From: Clostridia bacterium
GTDB lineage: Bacteria; Bacillota; Clostridia; Oscillospirales; RGIG577
Reading direction: 5' to 3'
DNA: 44,880 nucleotides
Assembly (NCBI GenBank): GCA_017405765.1
Contig: JAFQZS010000048.1
Location: 1 to 44,880 of the forward strand
Part shown: one piece after another, positions 1 through 7,025 of the stretch
How the letters are laid out: the number at the start of each line of letters is the position of its first letter
Position numbering within the stretch: position 1 is the first letter of the stretch
Translations under genes and position numbers: made by a program
Notes under the pieces: model-generated
Seen by the model: only the letters and a program-made list of their open reading frames with translations
What the model was told of the DNA's origin: nothing
The model's database searches: none

Positions 1-47
1 GCCGCCGCCCTTGACATGCATTCCGTTCCCGCTTATACTGCAAGAAA

Positions 48-140
48 GGGAGGCCGGAATAATCCGCCCTCCCGCAATATATTATTTTTGCTCTGTTTTA
101 CACCATGCTTCGGACTTTACACAAATTTTGGGACAGACCC
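48..140. repeat. hairpin-headed dispersed repeat, copy 1
   Basis: A hairpin (GGGAGGcCGGA at 48-58 pairing with 63-73) is followed by an AT-rich tract containing TATTATTTTTGCTCTGTTT and CTTCGGACT. The same arrangement recurs at 7315-7406. I see no gene in 1-229. The second copy flanks Rhs cassettes, so this copy may mark the end of another Rhs locus lying left of the window; that is inference. Confidence 0.6.
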
Positions 141-229
141 TCGCCTTACGGCTCCTCGTCTTTCTCAAATTCGCACATATAACCTTCGTCATATTTTTTC
201 GGGTGAAGTGTCACACATCATTGACGACT

Positions 230-661
230 CTACAAATAAAAGCCAAAGCGAGGCTTTAATGATGTTGATTCTCCATGGATCGTTTGGTATAATAATAGTA
301 CCTTTAAAAATCCCTCCGTACCTGCCTTTGGCTCGGCCTTGAGCTTTGTCTGTATCTTTTCTATATTCTGCTCAAGTTCTTTTTTTCTGTTCGCAAGCTC
401 CGCTGTAGGCGGCCCTATCTTCTCATACTCTTTATTGACCTTCTCAAGCTCGGCTTCCTCGGTTTTTAGCTGCTGTGTAAGCTTCTCAACGTCCTGTTGC
501 TGCTTCTGATACGCACTCATGTCCTTCTGCACTTGATTAAGCTGCTTTATTTCCGCATTTAACCTTCCAAACTCCGTCTGTGCTCTCTGCAGCGAAGTCG
601 CAAAAGCTCCGTTCAATTGTGCGCTGAGTTGGAAAAGGAGTTCATACGTTTTTCCCGCCAT
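230..661 (-). pseudogene. phage tail tape measure protein, N-terminal fragment
   Basis: The reading frame starts at the ATG at 661, with AAAAGGCGAGC about 10 bases upstream. Residues 1 to about 110 are a helical, Gln/Glu/Lys-rich coiled coil beginning MAGKTYELLFQLSAQLNGAF, typical of tail tape-measure N-termini. The protein sets tail length in siphophages and normally has several hundred to over a thousand residues. Here phage similarity stops near base 327, where the dispersed repeat at 236-326 begins. The last ~32 codons (GTEGFLKVLLLYQ...) are read from that repeat, and the tail chaperone relic at 1295-1864 has the same fused segment. This is therefore a truncated remnant. Tape measure follows the chaperone in siphophage tail modules, and it does so here on the minus strand, with a small plus-strand gene in between. 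Confidence 0.7.
236..326 (+). repeat. promoter-carrying ~91-bp dispersed repeat, copy 1
   Basis: About 91 bp, nearly identical to 1696-1787. It begins ATAAAAGCCAAAGCG, contains a small AAAGC/GCTTT inverted repeat, and ends CCCTCCGTACCTGCC. On the plus strand it carries TTGATT (265-270) and TATAAT (288-293) with a 17-base spacer, an apparently intact sigma-A promoter. This copy truncates the tape-measure fragment. Confidence 0.75.
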
Positions 662-763
662 TTTATATGCTCGCCTTTTTTCATATATTGACATTTATTT
701 AACTATGGTATATTATATAAATAGATAGATGATTGTTTAGTTCATATGAAGGGAGGGCTCGTA

Positions 764-1075
764 ATGTCGATAGCATATTTCTTAATAAAAAAACACAGGG
801 AAGAGAGAGAAAGAGAGCGCGAAGCAGAGCTTTGGGCAACTACGCCTTATGTTGTCTGCGAGCATAATTGCTACGACTGCAGAATAAACGCAAAAAATAC
901 ATACGATATCTGCAACGATTTCGAAAAAGAAGATCTCTGGCTGCACTGTGGGCATTATTGCTACGACTGCCCCAAAGACATCTTCGACTCCTGCCATTAT
1001 TCTCTTAAAGGCGTTTATAACAAATACTCGAACCCGATCCCTTTCAAAAAACCGCCCAAGATTATTCTGCCGTAG
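764..1075 (+). CDS. small cysteine-rich protein, function unknown
   Basis: Start chosen at the ATG at 764, because AGGGAGGG lies 6-7 bases upstream; an in-frame ATG at 746 has no such site. The product has about 103 residues. It begins with a short hydrophobic stretch (SIAYFLIKK) and a run of alternating Arg/Glu, followed by two related cysteine blocks, CEHNCYDCR and CGHYCYDCP, each followed by a further cysteine some way downstream (DIC, DSC). The duplicated C-x3-C-x2-C pattern suggests metal binding or disulfides. I do not recognise the family. It lies between two phage tail relics but on the opposite strand and is followed by a strong terminator, so it may be cargo inserted in the prophage or a host gene. 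It is probably intact and expressed, which sets it apart from its neighbours. Confidence 0.65.
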   Translation: MSIAYFLIKKHREEREREREAELWATTPYVVCEHNCYDCRINAKNTYDICNDFEKEDLWLHCGHYCYDCPKDIFDSCHYSLKGVYNKYSNPIPFKKPPKIILP

Positions 1076-1104
1076 GGCAAATGACCGCGATCCAAGTAAG
1101 TTAC

Positions 1105-1135
1105 AAAAGCCGGAGCAAAACGCTCCGGCTTTTTT
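1105..1135 (+). terminator. rho-independent terminator
   Basis: The stem AAAAGCCGGAGC / GCTCCGGCTTTTTT with a short loop lies 30 bases after the stop of the cysteine-rich gene. Its T-run also overlaps the minus-strand stop of the frameshifted tail chaperone, so it may act in both directions. Confidence 0.85.
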
Positions 1136-1621
1136 ACTTCCTCGCCTTCTCCCGCTCCCTCTCGATCTCATTGTGCGCCTGTATCCACCGCCCAAGCTCT
1201 CTAAGAGAGCACGATACGAAGAACTCAATCCCCGTATTGTTCCCACGGGCCATAAGAAGGCACTGCCTTCTTATCCATCCGCCGCCGTCTCCTGCTACGA
1301 TCCCGCACGAAGCAAAAAAGAGCGCGTCTCGCTTCTTATCACCGAAAACGCCGCAAGCGGAAGCGACATGAATACGTCGCTTCCCAGCCTCCTGCCGTCC
1401 GCGCGCTTTGTCTCACATGCCCTCGCCGCTATCCTTATAAGATACTCGCCCGAAAATTTGGGCACCACCATATTTACGCCCGCGCCCCTAAGCTCTGCCT
1501 CAGCCGCAAGCGAATCCCTTGCCGTAAGCTTCCCGAAGTTGAATGTAAGCGCATCAAAGCTCTCGCCCTCAACGCTCCATCCGTTCTCAAATTTATATGT
1601 AAATACGTCCTTGCCGTTCAT
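1134..1621 (-). CDS. phage tail assembly chaperone, with -1 frameshift extension (G/GT type)
   Basis: The zero-frame product starts at the ATG at 1621 (MNGKDVFTYKF) and ends at a TAG at 1295-1297, about 108 residues. Near its end the zero-frame codons read T TTT TTG (plus strand 1319-1313), a canonical X XXY YYZ slippery heptamer. A -1 shift there opens a frame of about 59 further codons to a TAA at 1134-1136, whose product includes GDGGGWIRRQC and ends in a charged EIEREREKARK tail. In siphophages such as lambda, G and GT chaperones are made this way and bind the tape measure protein during tail assembly. A tape-measure start lies downstream, as expected. Upstream, the frame is contaminated by the repeat at 1696-1787, so the native 5' context is lost. 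The segment is probably a relic, although the frameshift window has stayed open. Confidence 0.6.
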
Positions 1622-1695
1622 CTGCGCCTCGCGCTCGGCCTCTTCTATCTGTATTTTTCGCGCCCTTCCGGCAGCCGATCGATCGTCTTTGGGCG

Positions 1696-1787
1696 ATAAA
1701 AGCCAAAGCGAACGCTTTAAGGATATTGATTCTCCATGTATCGTTTGGTATAATAATAGTATCTTTAAAAATCCCTCCGTACCTGCC
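1696..1787 (+). repeat. promoter-carrying ~91-bp dispersed repeat, copy 2
   Basis: Second copy of the element at 236-326 with only a few differences: the inner palindrome reads AAAGCGAACGCTTT here and AAAGCGAGGCTTT in copy 1. Both copies lie beside phage gene fragments and fuse the same peptide (GTEGFLK.LLLYQTIHGES) onto minus-strand frames. Confidence 0.75.
1726..1754 (+). promoter_or_regulatory. sigma-A promoter for the SLH gene, inside the repeat
   Basis: TTGATT (1726-1731) and TATAAT (1749-1754) with an exact 17-base spacer. It is the only good promoter I see upstream of the SLH gene at 1868, so the repeat probably supplies its transcription. Confidence 0.6.
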
Positions 1788-1867
1788 GCAGCGCTTCTAT
1801 GGAGGAATATAATACGGAGAACAAACAAAGTTATTCCGCAAAGAAATATGGAAAGGAGAAACAACCA

Positions 1868-3034
1868 ATGAAATGCAAGCTTTTATCTATTGTTCTCGTT
1901 GCCATTCTTATGCTCTCGCTCTTTGTTCCTACTGCGATGGCGGAGGATTACTACTCCCCCTTCTCGGATGTGAGCCCCAACGATTATTTCTATAATCCGG
2001 TACTCTGGGCAGTGGGCGGCGACGTCACTCAAGGCGTCGGCGACGGCAAATTCGCACCCTACACCATCTGCACCCGCGGTCAGGTAGTTACCTTCCTCTG
2101 GCGGGCAATGGGCCAGCCGGAGCCGAACACCAAGACAAACCCCTTCACCGACGTGAATGAGAACAACTACTTCTACAAGCCGGTACTCTGGGCGGTGGAA
2201 CAGGGCATTACGAACGGTACGACCGCCTCCGCCTTCTCGCCCGATCAGACCTGCTCATGCGCCCATATCATCACATTCCTCTGGCGCTCGATGGAAGCAC
2301 CGGAGCCCGGCGCTCCAAGCACTGTCTCGGCACGTTTCCCGGACGGCTGGTACAGCGGCGCTGTGAGCTGGGCCGAGTATCAGGGACTGCTTTCGGGCTT
2401 TGAAGACGCCTTCGACATTAACGAGCCCTGCTCAAGGGCGCTCACCGTCACCTACCTCTTTAGAGCGCTTGTCTACAATCAGGCTCAGTGGGGCGGCGAA
2501 TGGGATCCGACCGTCATACAGCGTCAGGTGCTTTTTGACGAGGACGTTCTCTGCGGCGCGGTGCTTGTCGGCGTCTTTGGCGACCAGCGCGGCCAAAATG
2601 AGATGATCAATGACATGGATTACTGGCGTCAGGTCATTGAGGACTCGGGACTTACGGAGGATTTTGAGTTTCTTCGGGAGCTGCCCGCAGGTCAGATCGT
2701 TCAGACCGGCGGGGGCCGTGAACTCTATCTCATAATCCCCACCGACCGCTTCGCCTCAGTTACGGTAAACAAATGGATAATGAACGAATCGAACGGCTGG
2801 GTCGGAGAGACCGGCGAGGTGCTCTACAAGAGCGACACCGGCAAGCCCTTCATTCTCTGCTGCAACTGGGTAGACAGCTACCCCGATGCACAGGTCATCA
2901 TCGTAGACTCAAACGGCCGCGTCCTTGATTGGAAGCCGCAGCTCAGCATGATGGACGGTCATATGGTCACCGTCTCGAACGGCATGTATATCTACGATTT
3001 CACCAACTATCCCGGTGACGGCGGCGTGGGCTGA
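1868..3034 (+). CDS. secreted SLH-domain protein
   Basis: Start chosen at the ATG at 1868, preceded by GAAAGGAGAAAC; an upstream in-frame ATG at 1799 lies in repeat-derived sequence. The signal peptide (MKCKLLSIVLVAILMLSLFV...) probably ends at AMA-ED. Three SLH repeats follow in the N-terminal ~185 residues: FSDVSPNDYFYNPVLWAV, then FTDVNENNYFYKPVLWAV, then a diverged third with WYSGAVSWAEYQGLLSG. SLH triplets usually anchor proteins to pyruvylated secondary cell-wall polymers. The C-terminal ~200 residues are a soluble domain I do not recognise, with tryptophans and a DRFASVTVNKWI strand pattern. The product is about 388 residues and ends in a Gly-rich tail (YPGDGGVG). It is monocistronic, with a strong terminator 30 bases downstream. 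Confidence 0.85.
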   Translation: MKCKLLSIVLVAILMLSLFVPTAMAEDYYSPFSDVSPNDYFYNPVLWAVGGDVTQGVGDGKFAPYTICTRGQVVTFLWRAMGQPEPNTKTNPFTDVNENNYFYKPVLWAVEQGITNGTTASAFSPDQTCSCAHIITFLWRSMEAPEPGAPSTVSARFPDGWYSGAVSWAEYQGLLSGFEDAFDINEPCSRALTVTYLFRALVYNQAQWGGEWDPTVIQRQVLFDEDVLCGAVLVGVFGDQRGQNEMINDMDYWRQVIEDSGLTEDFEFLRELPAGQIVQTGGGRELYLIIPTDRFASVTVNKWIMNESNGWVGETGEVLYKSDTGKPFILCCNWVDSYPDAQVIIVDSNGRVLDWKPQLSMMDGHMVTVSNGMYIYDFTNYPGDGGVG

Positions 3035-3064
3035 TATCGCCTTAAGCACAGTATAAAATACAGA

Positions 3065-3100
3065 GGCTGCAGCGACATAAAAATCGCTGCAGCCTTTTTT
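3065..3100 (+). terminator. rho-independent terminator after the SLH gene
   Basis: The perfect stem GGCTGCAGCGA / TCGCTGCAGCC is followed by TTTTTT. Confidence 0.9.
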
Positions 3101-3205
3101 GTATGCCCGATGCGATCACCCTGCGCCTTCGGCACGGGCATAAGTTCCGCCGTCCAATCACGCTTCGGCGCGGCCTCGCGCTCCCCGCGCGTCACTTATC
3201 GAACG
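3101..3205 (-). repeat. tRNA-Arg 3'-end relic joined to an 82-bp structured insert
   Basis: Bases 3101-3116 match the last bases of the intact tRNA-Arg (T-stem to acceptor end, read on the minus strand). At the T-loop they run into an 82-bp insert (3117-3198), then TCGAACG, after which tRNA similarity is lost. The insert is homologous to the 83-bp insert in the second tRNA copy. It starts ACCCTGCGCCTTCGGC, has the internal pair ATAAGT/ACTTAT, and contains GC-rich hairpins. There is no tRNA 5' half here. Confidence 0.7.
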
Positions 3206-3232
3206 GGTGCGTTCTCGTGTACATCCGTTATA

Positions 3233-3270
3233 ATCCGAAACAGACACCCATGCGGGTGCCTGTTTCGGAT
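3233..3270 (-). terminator. strong hairpin directly after tRNA-Arg
   Basis: A 17-bp stem (ATCCGAAACAGACACCC pairing with its mirror, one G-T pair) begins at the last base of the encoded CCA. It has no long T-run, so it may serve 3'-end processing as well as termination. Confidence 0.55.
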
Positions 3271-3346
3271 GGTATGCCCGATGCGATTCGAACGCACGGC
3301 CTTTGGAGTCGGAGTCCAACGCTCTATCCAACTGAGCTACGGGCAC
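3270..3346 (-). tRNA. tRNA-Arg, anticodon CCG, CCA encoded
   Basis: A complete cloverleaf can be drawn: acceptor GTGCCCG with CGGGCAT (first pair G-U), D-arm GCTC/GAGC, anticodon stem TTGGA/TCCAA with loop CTCCGAC (anticodon CCG, reading CGG), T-arm GTGCG/CGCAT with loop TTCGAAT, discriminator A, and encoded CCA. On the minus strand a hairpin (3352-3383) and a GATAAT -10-like box lie upstream. A second copy at 3424-3579 is interrupted. Confidence 0.92.
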
Positions 3347-3351
3347 ATATG

Positions 3352-3383
3352 ACAGGCGGACTTTAATATCCGCCTGTTTTTTT
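3352..3383. repeat. hairpin upstream of tRNA-Arg, copy 1 of a ~100-bp direct repeat
   Basis: ACAGGCGGA/TCCGCCTGT plus a T-run on the plus strand. The whole segment 3289-3388 (tRNA 5' part plus hairpin) is repeated almost exactly at 3521-3619. On the minus strand the hairpin lies in the tRNA 5' leader; on the plus strand it looks like a terminator, though no plus-strand gene ends there. Confidence 0.6.
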
Positions 3384-3423
3384 ATTATCTCTTTTGTTCT
3401 GTTTAAGACTTAATTATATCGCA

Positions 3424-3579
3424 TCGCCCGATGCGATTACCCTGCGCCTTCGGCGCGGGCATAAGTTCGGCTTCGCCAATCGTGCTTCGCCGCAGGCTCG
3501 CACTCTTGGAGCCTCACTTATCGAACGCACGGCCTTTGGAGTCGGAGTCCAACGCTCTATCCAACTGAGCTACGGGCAC
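3424..3579 (-). pseudogene. second tRNA-Arg(CCG) gene, split in the T-loop
   Basis: From the 5' end (3579) through the T-loop the sequence is identical to the intact tRNA-Arg. At TTCGA in the T-loop it is broken by an 83-bp insert (3438-3520), after which the tRNA resumes with ATCGCATCGGGC. The 3' end is decayed: base 72 no longer pairs with base 1 and no CCA is encoded. A TATAAT -10 lies upstream on the minus strand (3617-3622). Unless the insert is removed from the RNA, this copy cannot make a functional tRNA. The intact copy 230 bases away would cover the need. Confidence 0.75.
3438..3520. mobile_element. 83-bp structured insert in the tRNA T-loop
   Basis: GC-rich, with hairpins GCGCC-ttc-GGCGC, GGC-ttc-GCC, GTGC...GCAC and AGGCTC...GAGCCT enclosed by ATAAGT/ACTTAT. 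Its homologue at 3117-3198 differs at many bases but keeps the enclosing pair and the target position, consistent with a recurring element. There is no coding capacity. Confidence 0.6.
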
Positions 3580-3655
3580 ATATGACAGGCGGACTTGAAA
3601 ATCCGCCTGTTTTTTTATTATACCGCAAACCGCAAGAAAAAGCAGTCTTTTTTTC

Positions 3656-4516
3656 TTACAGCTTTCGCCCTCCTCCGCCGAACGAGCCTCCGCTCGACGA
3701 ATGGAACGTAGTGCTTCTTGAACCGCCGCCGAAGCCGCCGCTTCGTCCGCCGCCTCCGCCTCCGGATGCGCGCGGAATGCGCCTTCTTGAGCGTCTTGTG
3801 TCAATGTGTCTGTCTTCCCTGACATTCAGATCAAGAGAAGAATTGCCTCTGTAATCATAACTGTAGCGCTGCGTTGCAACAGTATACCCGCGGCGCGAAG
3901 CCGCACATACGATAAGACCAACGACTACGGCTATCGCTAAGAATATTACTGCCCACATAGGCGTAAGCCCGTGCTTCGGGCGCGAATACTCGCCCGTTTC
4001 CTCATCATAATACCGAAGGTCGTCCGGCTCTCCCTGTTCATAATAATAAACGGTACCGCTTATGAGAGAAAGCGTTGCATTATAATAATCCTTCTCTCCG
4101 GCGTAAACATACGCCTCGTCGAGCATATCGTTTATTCGGCTGTCGGTGAGATAATTAAGCGCCTTGCTCTTTGTCAAAATATACATCTCGCCGTTGTCAA
4201 AGTCGAAAATGTACATGACTCCCGTTTTATCTACGCCCCGGCCGAGGCCCTTGCTTTCGTAAAAATCCGCGCCGTACGTCCTCGTAGAATATCCTTCGGC
4301 GTCGTATATCGTAAGCACCGATATATCAAAGCCCGTCTGACTTTCTGCGCTCTCGATTCGGCTTTGTATCTGTGACGCCTCTTCATCCGAAAAAACGCCT
4401 GCGTAATCGTATACGCTTTCGTAATCTCCCGACGCGCCCGCCGCCGCAAGTGACAGCACGGCAATAAGCATTATCATAATCAGGGCCGCCGCTCTTTTTA
4501 CGCTTTTTTTCATCAT
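3656..4516 (-). CDS. TPM-domain membrane protein (YdjH/YgcG-like)
   Basis: Start chosen at the ATG at 4516, which overlaps the upstream stop (ATGA) and has GGGAGGG about 10 bases before it. The product is about 286 residues: signal sequence (KRAAALIMIMLIAVLSLAAAGASG), a TPM domain (about 30-165, with VYDYAGVFSDEEASQIQSRI and a YIFDFDNGEMYI strand), a second transmembrane helix (MWAVIFLAIAVVVGLIVCA), a basic segment, and a Gly/Ser/Arg-rich tail (GGGGGGRSGGFGGG). The last gene of an SPFH, zinc-ribbon, TPM operon. In Bacillus subtilis the membrane pair YdjG-YdjH works with YdjI and PspA in envelope stress; I infer a related role from synteny and domain content. Confidence 0.8.
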   Translation of the reverse strand: MMKKSVKRAAALIMIMLIAVLSLAAAGASGDYESVYDYAGVFSDEEASQIQSRIESAESQTGFDISVLTIYDAEGYSTRTYGADFYESKGLGRGVDKTGVMYIFDFDNGEMYILTKSKALNYLTDSRINDMLDEAYVYAGEKDYYNATLSLISGTVYYYEQGEPDDLRYYDEETGEYSRPKHGLTPMWAVIFLAIAVVVGLIVCAASRRGYTVATQRYSYDYRGNSSLDLNVREDRHIDTRRSRRRIPRASGGGGGGRSGGFGGGSRSTTFHSSSGGSFGGGGRKL

Positions 4517-5598
4517 AACAAGAGCCCTCCCAAAATGCAGAGCGCCGCAAATATCGGAGCGGCCACGCATAAAAATCTTATCAAGAGCTTTTTCATGGAT
4601 ATCGGCACGTCGCCGCATATCTTGCCTGTCTGACCGTTCATCGCATAATAATATATCTTATCCTTGCCCTTATACGTAAGTACCCATACAGGCATGAGCG
4701 CATATTGATTTTTCCTGGCCTTAACGTGCGTCTCCACATGAACGGAGTGAAGCTCGTCGTAATTATCGAGCGTATCGCGCAGTATGTTTTCCGTATACTG
4801 CATTACCTCCGCCTTTATTTCTTCTTTAAAAGAATCTATCTCGAGATTTCGCTTTTCCGCAAAAAAGCCCGACAGATACGCCATGGAAAAGGGTTTCGAC
4901 TTTTTCATGTCGAACGGCAGCACATTATCTACAAGCACCTTTTCTTCTTTGTTTAAAGCATTTTTCGTTATATTTTTTAAGATTATCGTTCCTTCTCTTG
5001 CAACATGGTAGATATTTCTTTCCGTATGCTCCGTGTCGCCGCTTATCCAGGTGCGTACATTGTGCGCTTCTGCATTAAGATTGCCGTTGATCTTTTCGGA
5101 TACCAGGAAAAACGGGAAATAAACTCCCGACATCTTCTCTATGTTTTCCTTGCCGTAAAAATCGTTTGGGGCAAGCTTTTTTGTTTTTATCCATTCAAGA
5201 AGCCTGTTTTCCGCCTCTTTTCGCTCTATCGTAAACGGGATCACCAGGTCCGGCTTGTATTCTCCCGCCAGCCTTCCCGAAAGCACGACCGGGTTATGGC
5301 AATAATAACAGAACGAGGCCGCCGTCGTTGCGTCGGTAACTATCTCTGCGCCGCATGAGGGACAGTTGTACATGAGCATATCGCCGTCTTCTTCATTATG
5401 CGTATGCTCGTGAATGTGCTCCCGTTCCTCCTTTGCGTCCTGTTCCGCCTGTTTGGAAAGCTCCTCTTCATTGAAATGAGCCTTTAGCTCATCCATTGTA
5501 AATTCGCTCATGCAGTATTCGCATACGAACTTCTGTTTAGCCGCGTTAAATTCAAGACCGCCGTCACAGTTGGGGCATTTATATGTAAATACAGCCAT
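4513..5598 (-). CDS. zinc-ribbon membrane protein (YdjG-like)
   Basis: 361 residues. Two N-terminal zinc ribbons, CPNC...CEYC (about 8-30) and CPSC...CYYC (about 79-99), are separated by an acidic linker with a HIHEHTHNEE stretch. A mixed domain of about 200 residues (PDLVIPFTIERKEAENRLLEWI...) follows, then a C-terminal hydrophobic helix (FLCVAAPIFAALCILGGLLL). This matches the YdjG type of TFIIB-like zinc-ribbon membrane protein. It lies 21 bases after the SPFH gene and overlaps the TPM gene by four bases, so the three are probably translationally coupled. Confidence 0.75.
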   Translation of the reverse strand: MAVFTYKCPNCDGGLEFNAAKQKFVCEYCMSEFTMDELKAHFNEEELSKQAEQDAKEEREHIHEHTHNEEDGDMLMYNCPSCGAEIVTDATTAASFCYYCHNPVVLSGRLAGEYKPDLVIPFTIERKEAENRLLEWIKTKKLAPNDFYGKENIEKMSGVYFPFFLVSEKINGNLNAEAHNVRTWISGDTEHTERNIYHVAREGTIILKNITKNALNKEEKVLVDNVLPFDMKKSKPFSMAYLSGFFAEKRNLEIDSFKEEIKAEVMQYTENILRDTLDNYDELHSVHVETHVKARKNQYALMPVWVLTYKGKDKIYYYAMNGQTGKICGDVPISMKKLLIRFLCVAAPIFAALCILGGLLL

Positions 5599-5619
5599 AA
5601 TAACACCTCTTAAAGACTG

Positions 5620-6900
5620 TTATGCGAGCTTTTCTCCACATTCGGGGCAGAATTTCGCGCCGGCGTTCAAAGACGTTCCGCACTTGGGGCATACGGAGGC
5701 TGCGGGCATCGGCTTTCCGCATTCGGAGCAGAATTTGCCCGTATTCTTCGTGCCGCACTCGCATACCCATTCAGCTTTGGGAGCAGGCATAGGCTTTCCG
5801 CATTCAGAGCAGAACTTGCCCGTATTCACTGCGCCGCATTCGCACGTCCAGCCGTTCTGAGCCGGGGCTGCCTGGCGCTGCACCTGCTGTGCCTGCTGCT
5901 GCATGCGCATCTGCTCAAGATTGGTATTGGACGCCGCGCCCATAGCGCCTGCCGCGTTCATTCCGAGACCCACGCCCATAAATCCCGTGGCCGCGCCTGC
6001 CGTATTGGAGCCCGCGCTCTCTATGCCCTGCGCGATGGAGCCCTGAACGAAGCCCTCTCTTATCGTAGCGTCGGAGAGCATTGCGCCCTTGTTTCTCATA
6101 TTGATAAGCTTCTGAGATTCCTCATCGTAGGAAATGCTTGCAATACCTACCGACTGTATCTCCATGCCGCGCATACGGCTCCAATCCTCGTCGAGGGTGT
6201 CGGCCATATACTTTGAAAGCTCGCGTCCCTTGGACGATACGTGAGATACGCGCACTCCGTCGACCGACATCTGGTTAAGCGAAGTCTGAAGCGCTTCCAA
6301 AAACTCGTTTCTGTACTGCTCGTTGATATCGTTTATGTCAACGCGCTTTGCATTCTTCGGTATAGCCTCTGCATAGAATAAAAGCGGATTGACTATCTTG
6401 AGAGAATATGTGCCGTGTGCGCGAAGGAACAGCTCTGAATTGTAGAAATTGTCAAAGTAATTGACAGGATTTCTCGTTCCGAACTTTATTCCCTTTATCT
6501 CCTGCATGTTGATAAAGAACACCTTCTGCGCTGTGGACGGTACGCCGCCGAATTTGATGCGCTCGAAAGCCTCCTTTATGCTTGCTCCCAGATCGCCCAT
6601 GAAAAGCGAAGGTTGAGTAGAATTGTTTACAGTATAGTAGCCTTCCTCAGCCGTAAAGTCAACGACCTTGCCGCCCTCTACGAGAAGCATGAACTGGTTT
6701 GGATATACGTGTATTTTGGAGCCGTTCGAGATGGTGTCGGCGTTGGCGCTCGTATTTGAGCCGCGCTTGCCGTCCTTTCTAACGCTTACTCCCGAGGTAA
6801 ATACCGTCGTATCGCTCATATTGTCGGCTTCTATGACTTCGAGCCAAGAATCCGCCAAAGTGCCGCCTACTGCGTCTAATGCTGCTTTTATAATACCCAT
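5620..6900 (-). CDS. SPFH-domain protein with C-terminal zinc ribbons (YdjI-like)
   Basis: Start chosen at the ATG at 6900 with GGGAGGC about 7 bases upstream. The product is about 426 residues. An SPFH/virion-core-type domain covers about residues 1-310 (GIIKAALDAVGGTLADSW at the start; KVVDFTAEEGYYTVNNSTQPS; RVSHVSSKGRELSKYMADTL). A Gly/Ala- and Gln-rich linker leads to three short zinc ribbons, C-x-C-x8-C-x2-C, the same again, and CPKC...CPEC. YdjI in B. subtilis is a bactofilin-like membrane-recruited SPFH protein that helps bring PspA to the membrane. No pspA is visible here. First gene of the operon, with a strong promoter just upstream. Confidence 0.8.
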   Translation of the reverse strand: MGIIKAALDAVGGTLADSWLEVIEADNMSDTTVFTSGVSVRKDGKRGSNTSANADTISNGSKIHVYPNQFMLLVEGGKVVDFTAEEGYYTVNNSTQPSLFMGDLGASIKEAFERIKFGGVPSTAQKVFFINMQEIKGIKFGTRNPVNYFDNFYNSELFLRAHGTYSLKIVNPLLFYAEAIPKNAKRVDINDINEQYRNEFLEALQTSLNQMSVDGVRVSHVSSKGRELSKYMADTLDEDWSRMRGMEIQSVGIASISYDEESQKLINMRNKGAMLSDATIREGFVQGSIAQGIESAGSNTAGAATGFMGVGLGMNAAGAMGAASNTNLEQMRMQQQAQQVQRQAAPAQNGWTCECGAVNTGKFCSECGKPMPAPKAEWVCECGTKNTGKFCSECGKPMPAASVCPKCGTSLNAGAKFCPECGEKLA

Positions 6901-6932
6901 TTTACTGCCTCCCACTTGTTTTATTTTGTTAT

Positions 6933-6961
6933 ATTATAAAACAAAATAATACTTATTTCAA
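6933..6961 (-). promoter_or_regulatory. sigma-A promoter of the SPFH operon
   Basis: On the minus strand, TTGAAA (6961-6956) and TATAAT (6938-6933) with a 17-base spacer, about 35 bases upstream of the SPFH start. Confidence 0.75.
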
Positions 6962-7025
6962 TAACAAGAAGCGTTATTCTTAAAGCATACTTAAACGCGA
7001 CCACAGTTTCTGTTGTTTTTTGGCG

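Noticed and set aside
948..1871. 307-codon plus-strand frame across the phage relic
   Set aside because: It is antisense to the tail chaperone and crosses the repeat; no ribosome binding site and no recognisable domain. The minus-strand frames explain it.
3438..3520. Group I or group II intron in tRNA-Arg
   Set aside because: Far too short, wrong position (T-loop instead of anticodon arm), and no intron core motifs seen.
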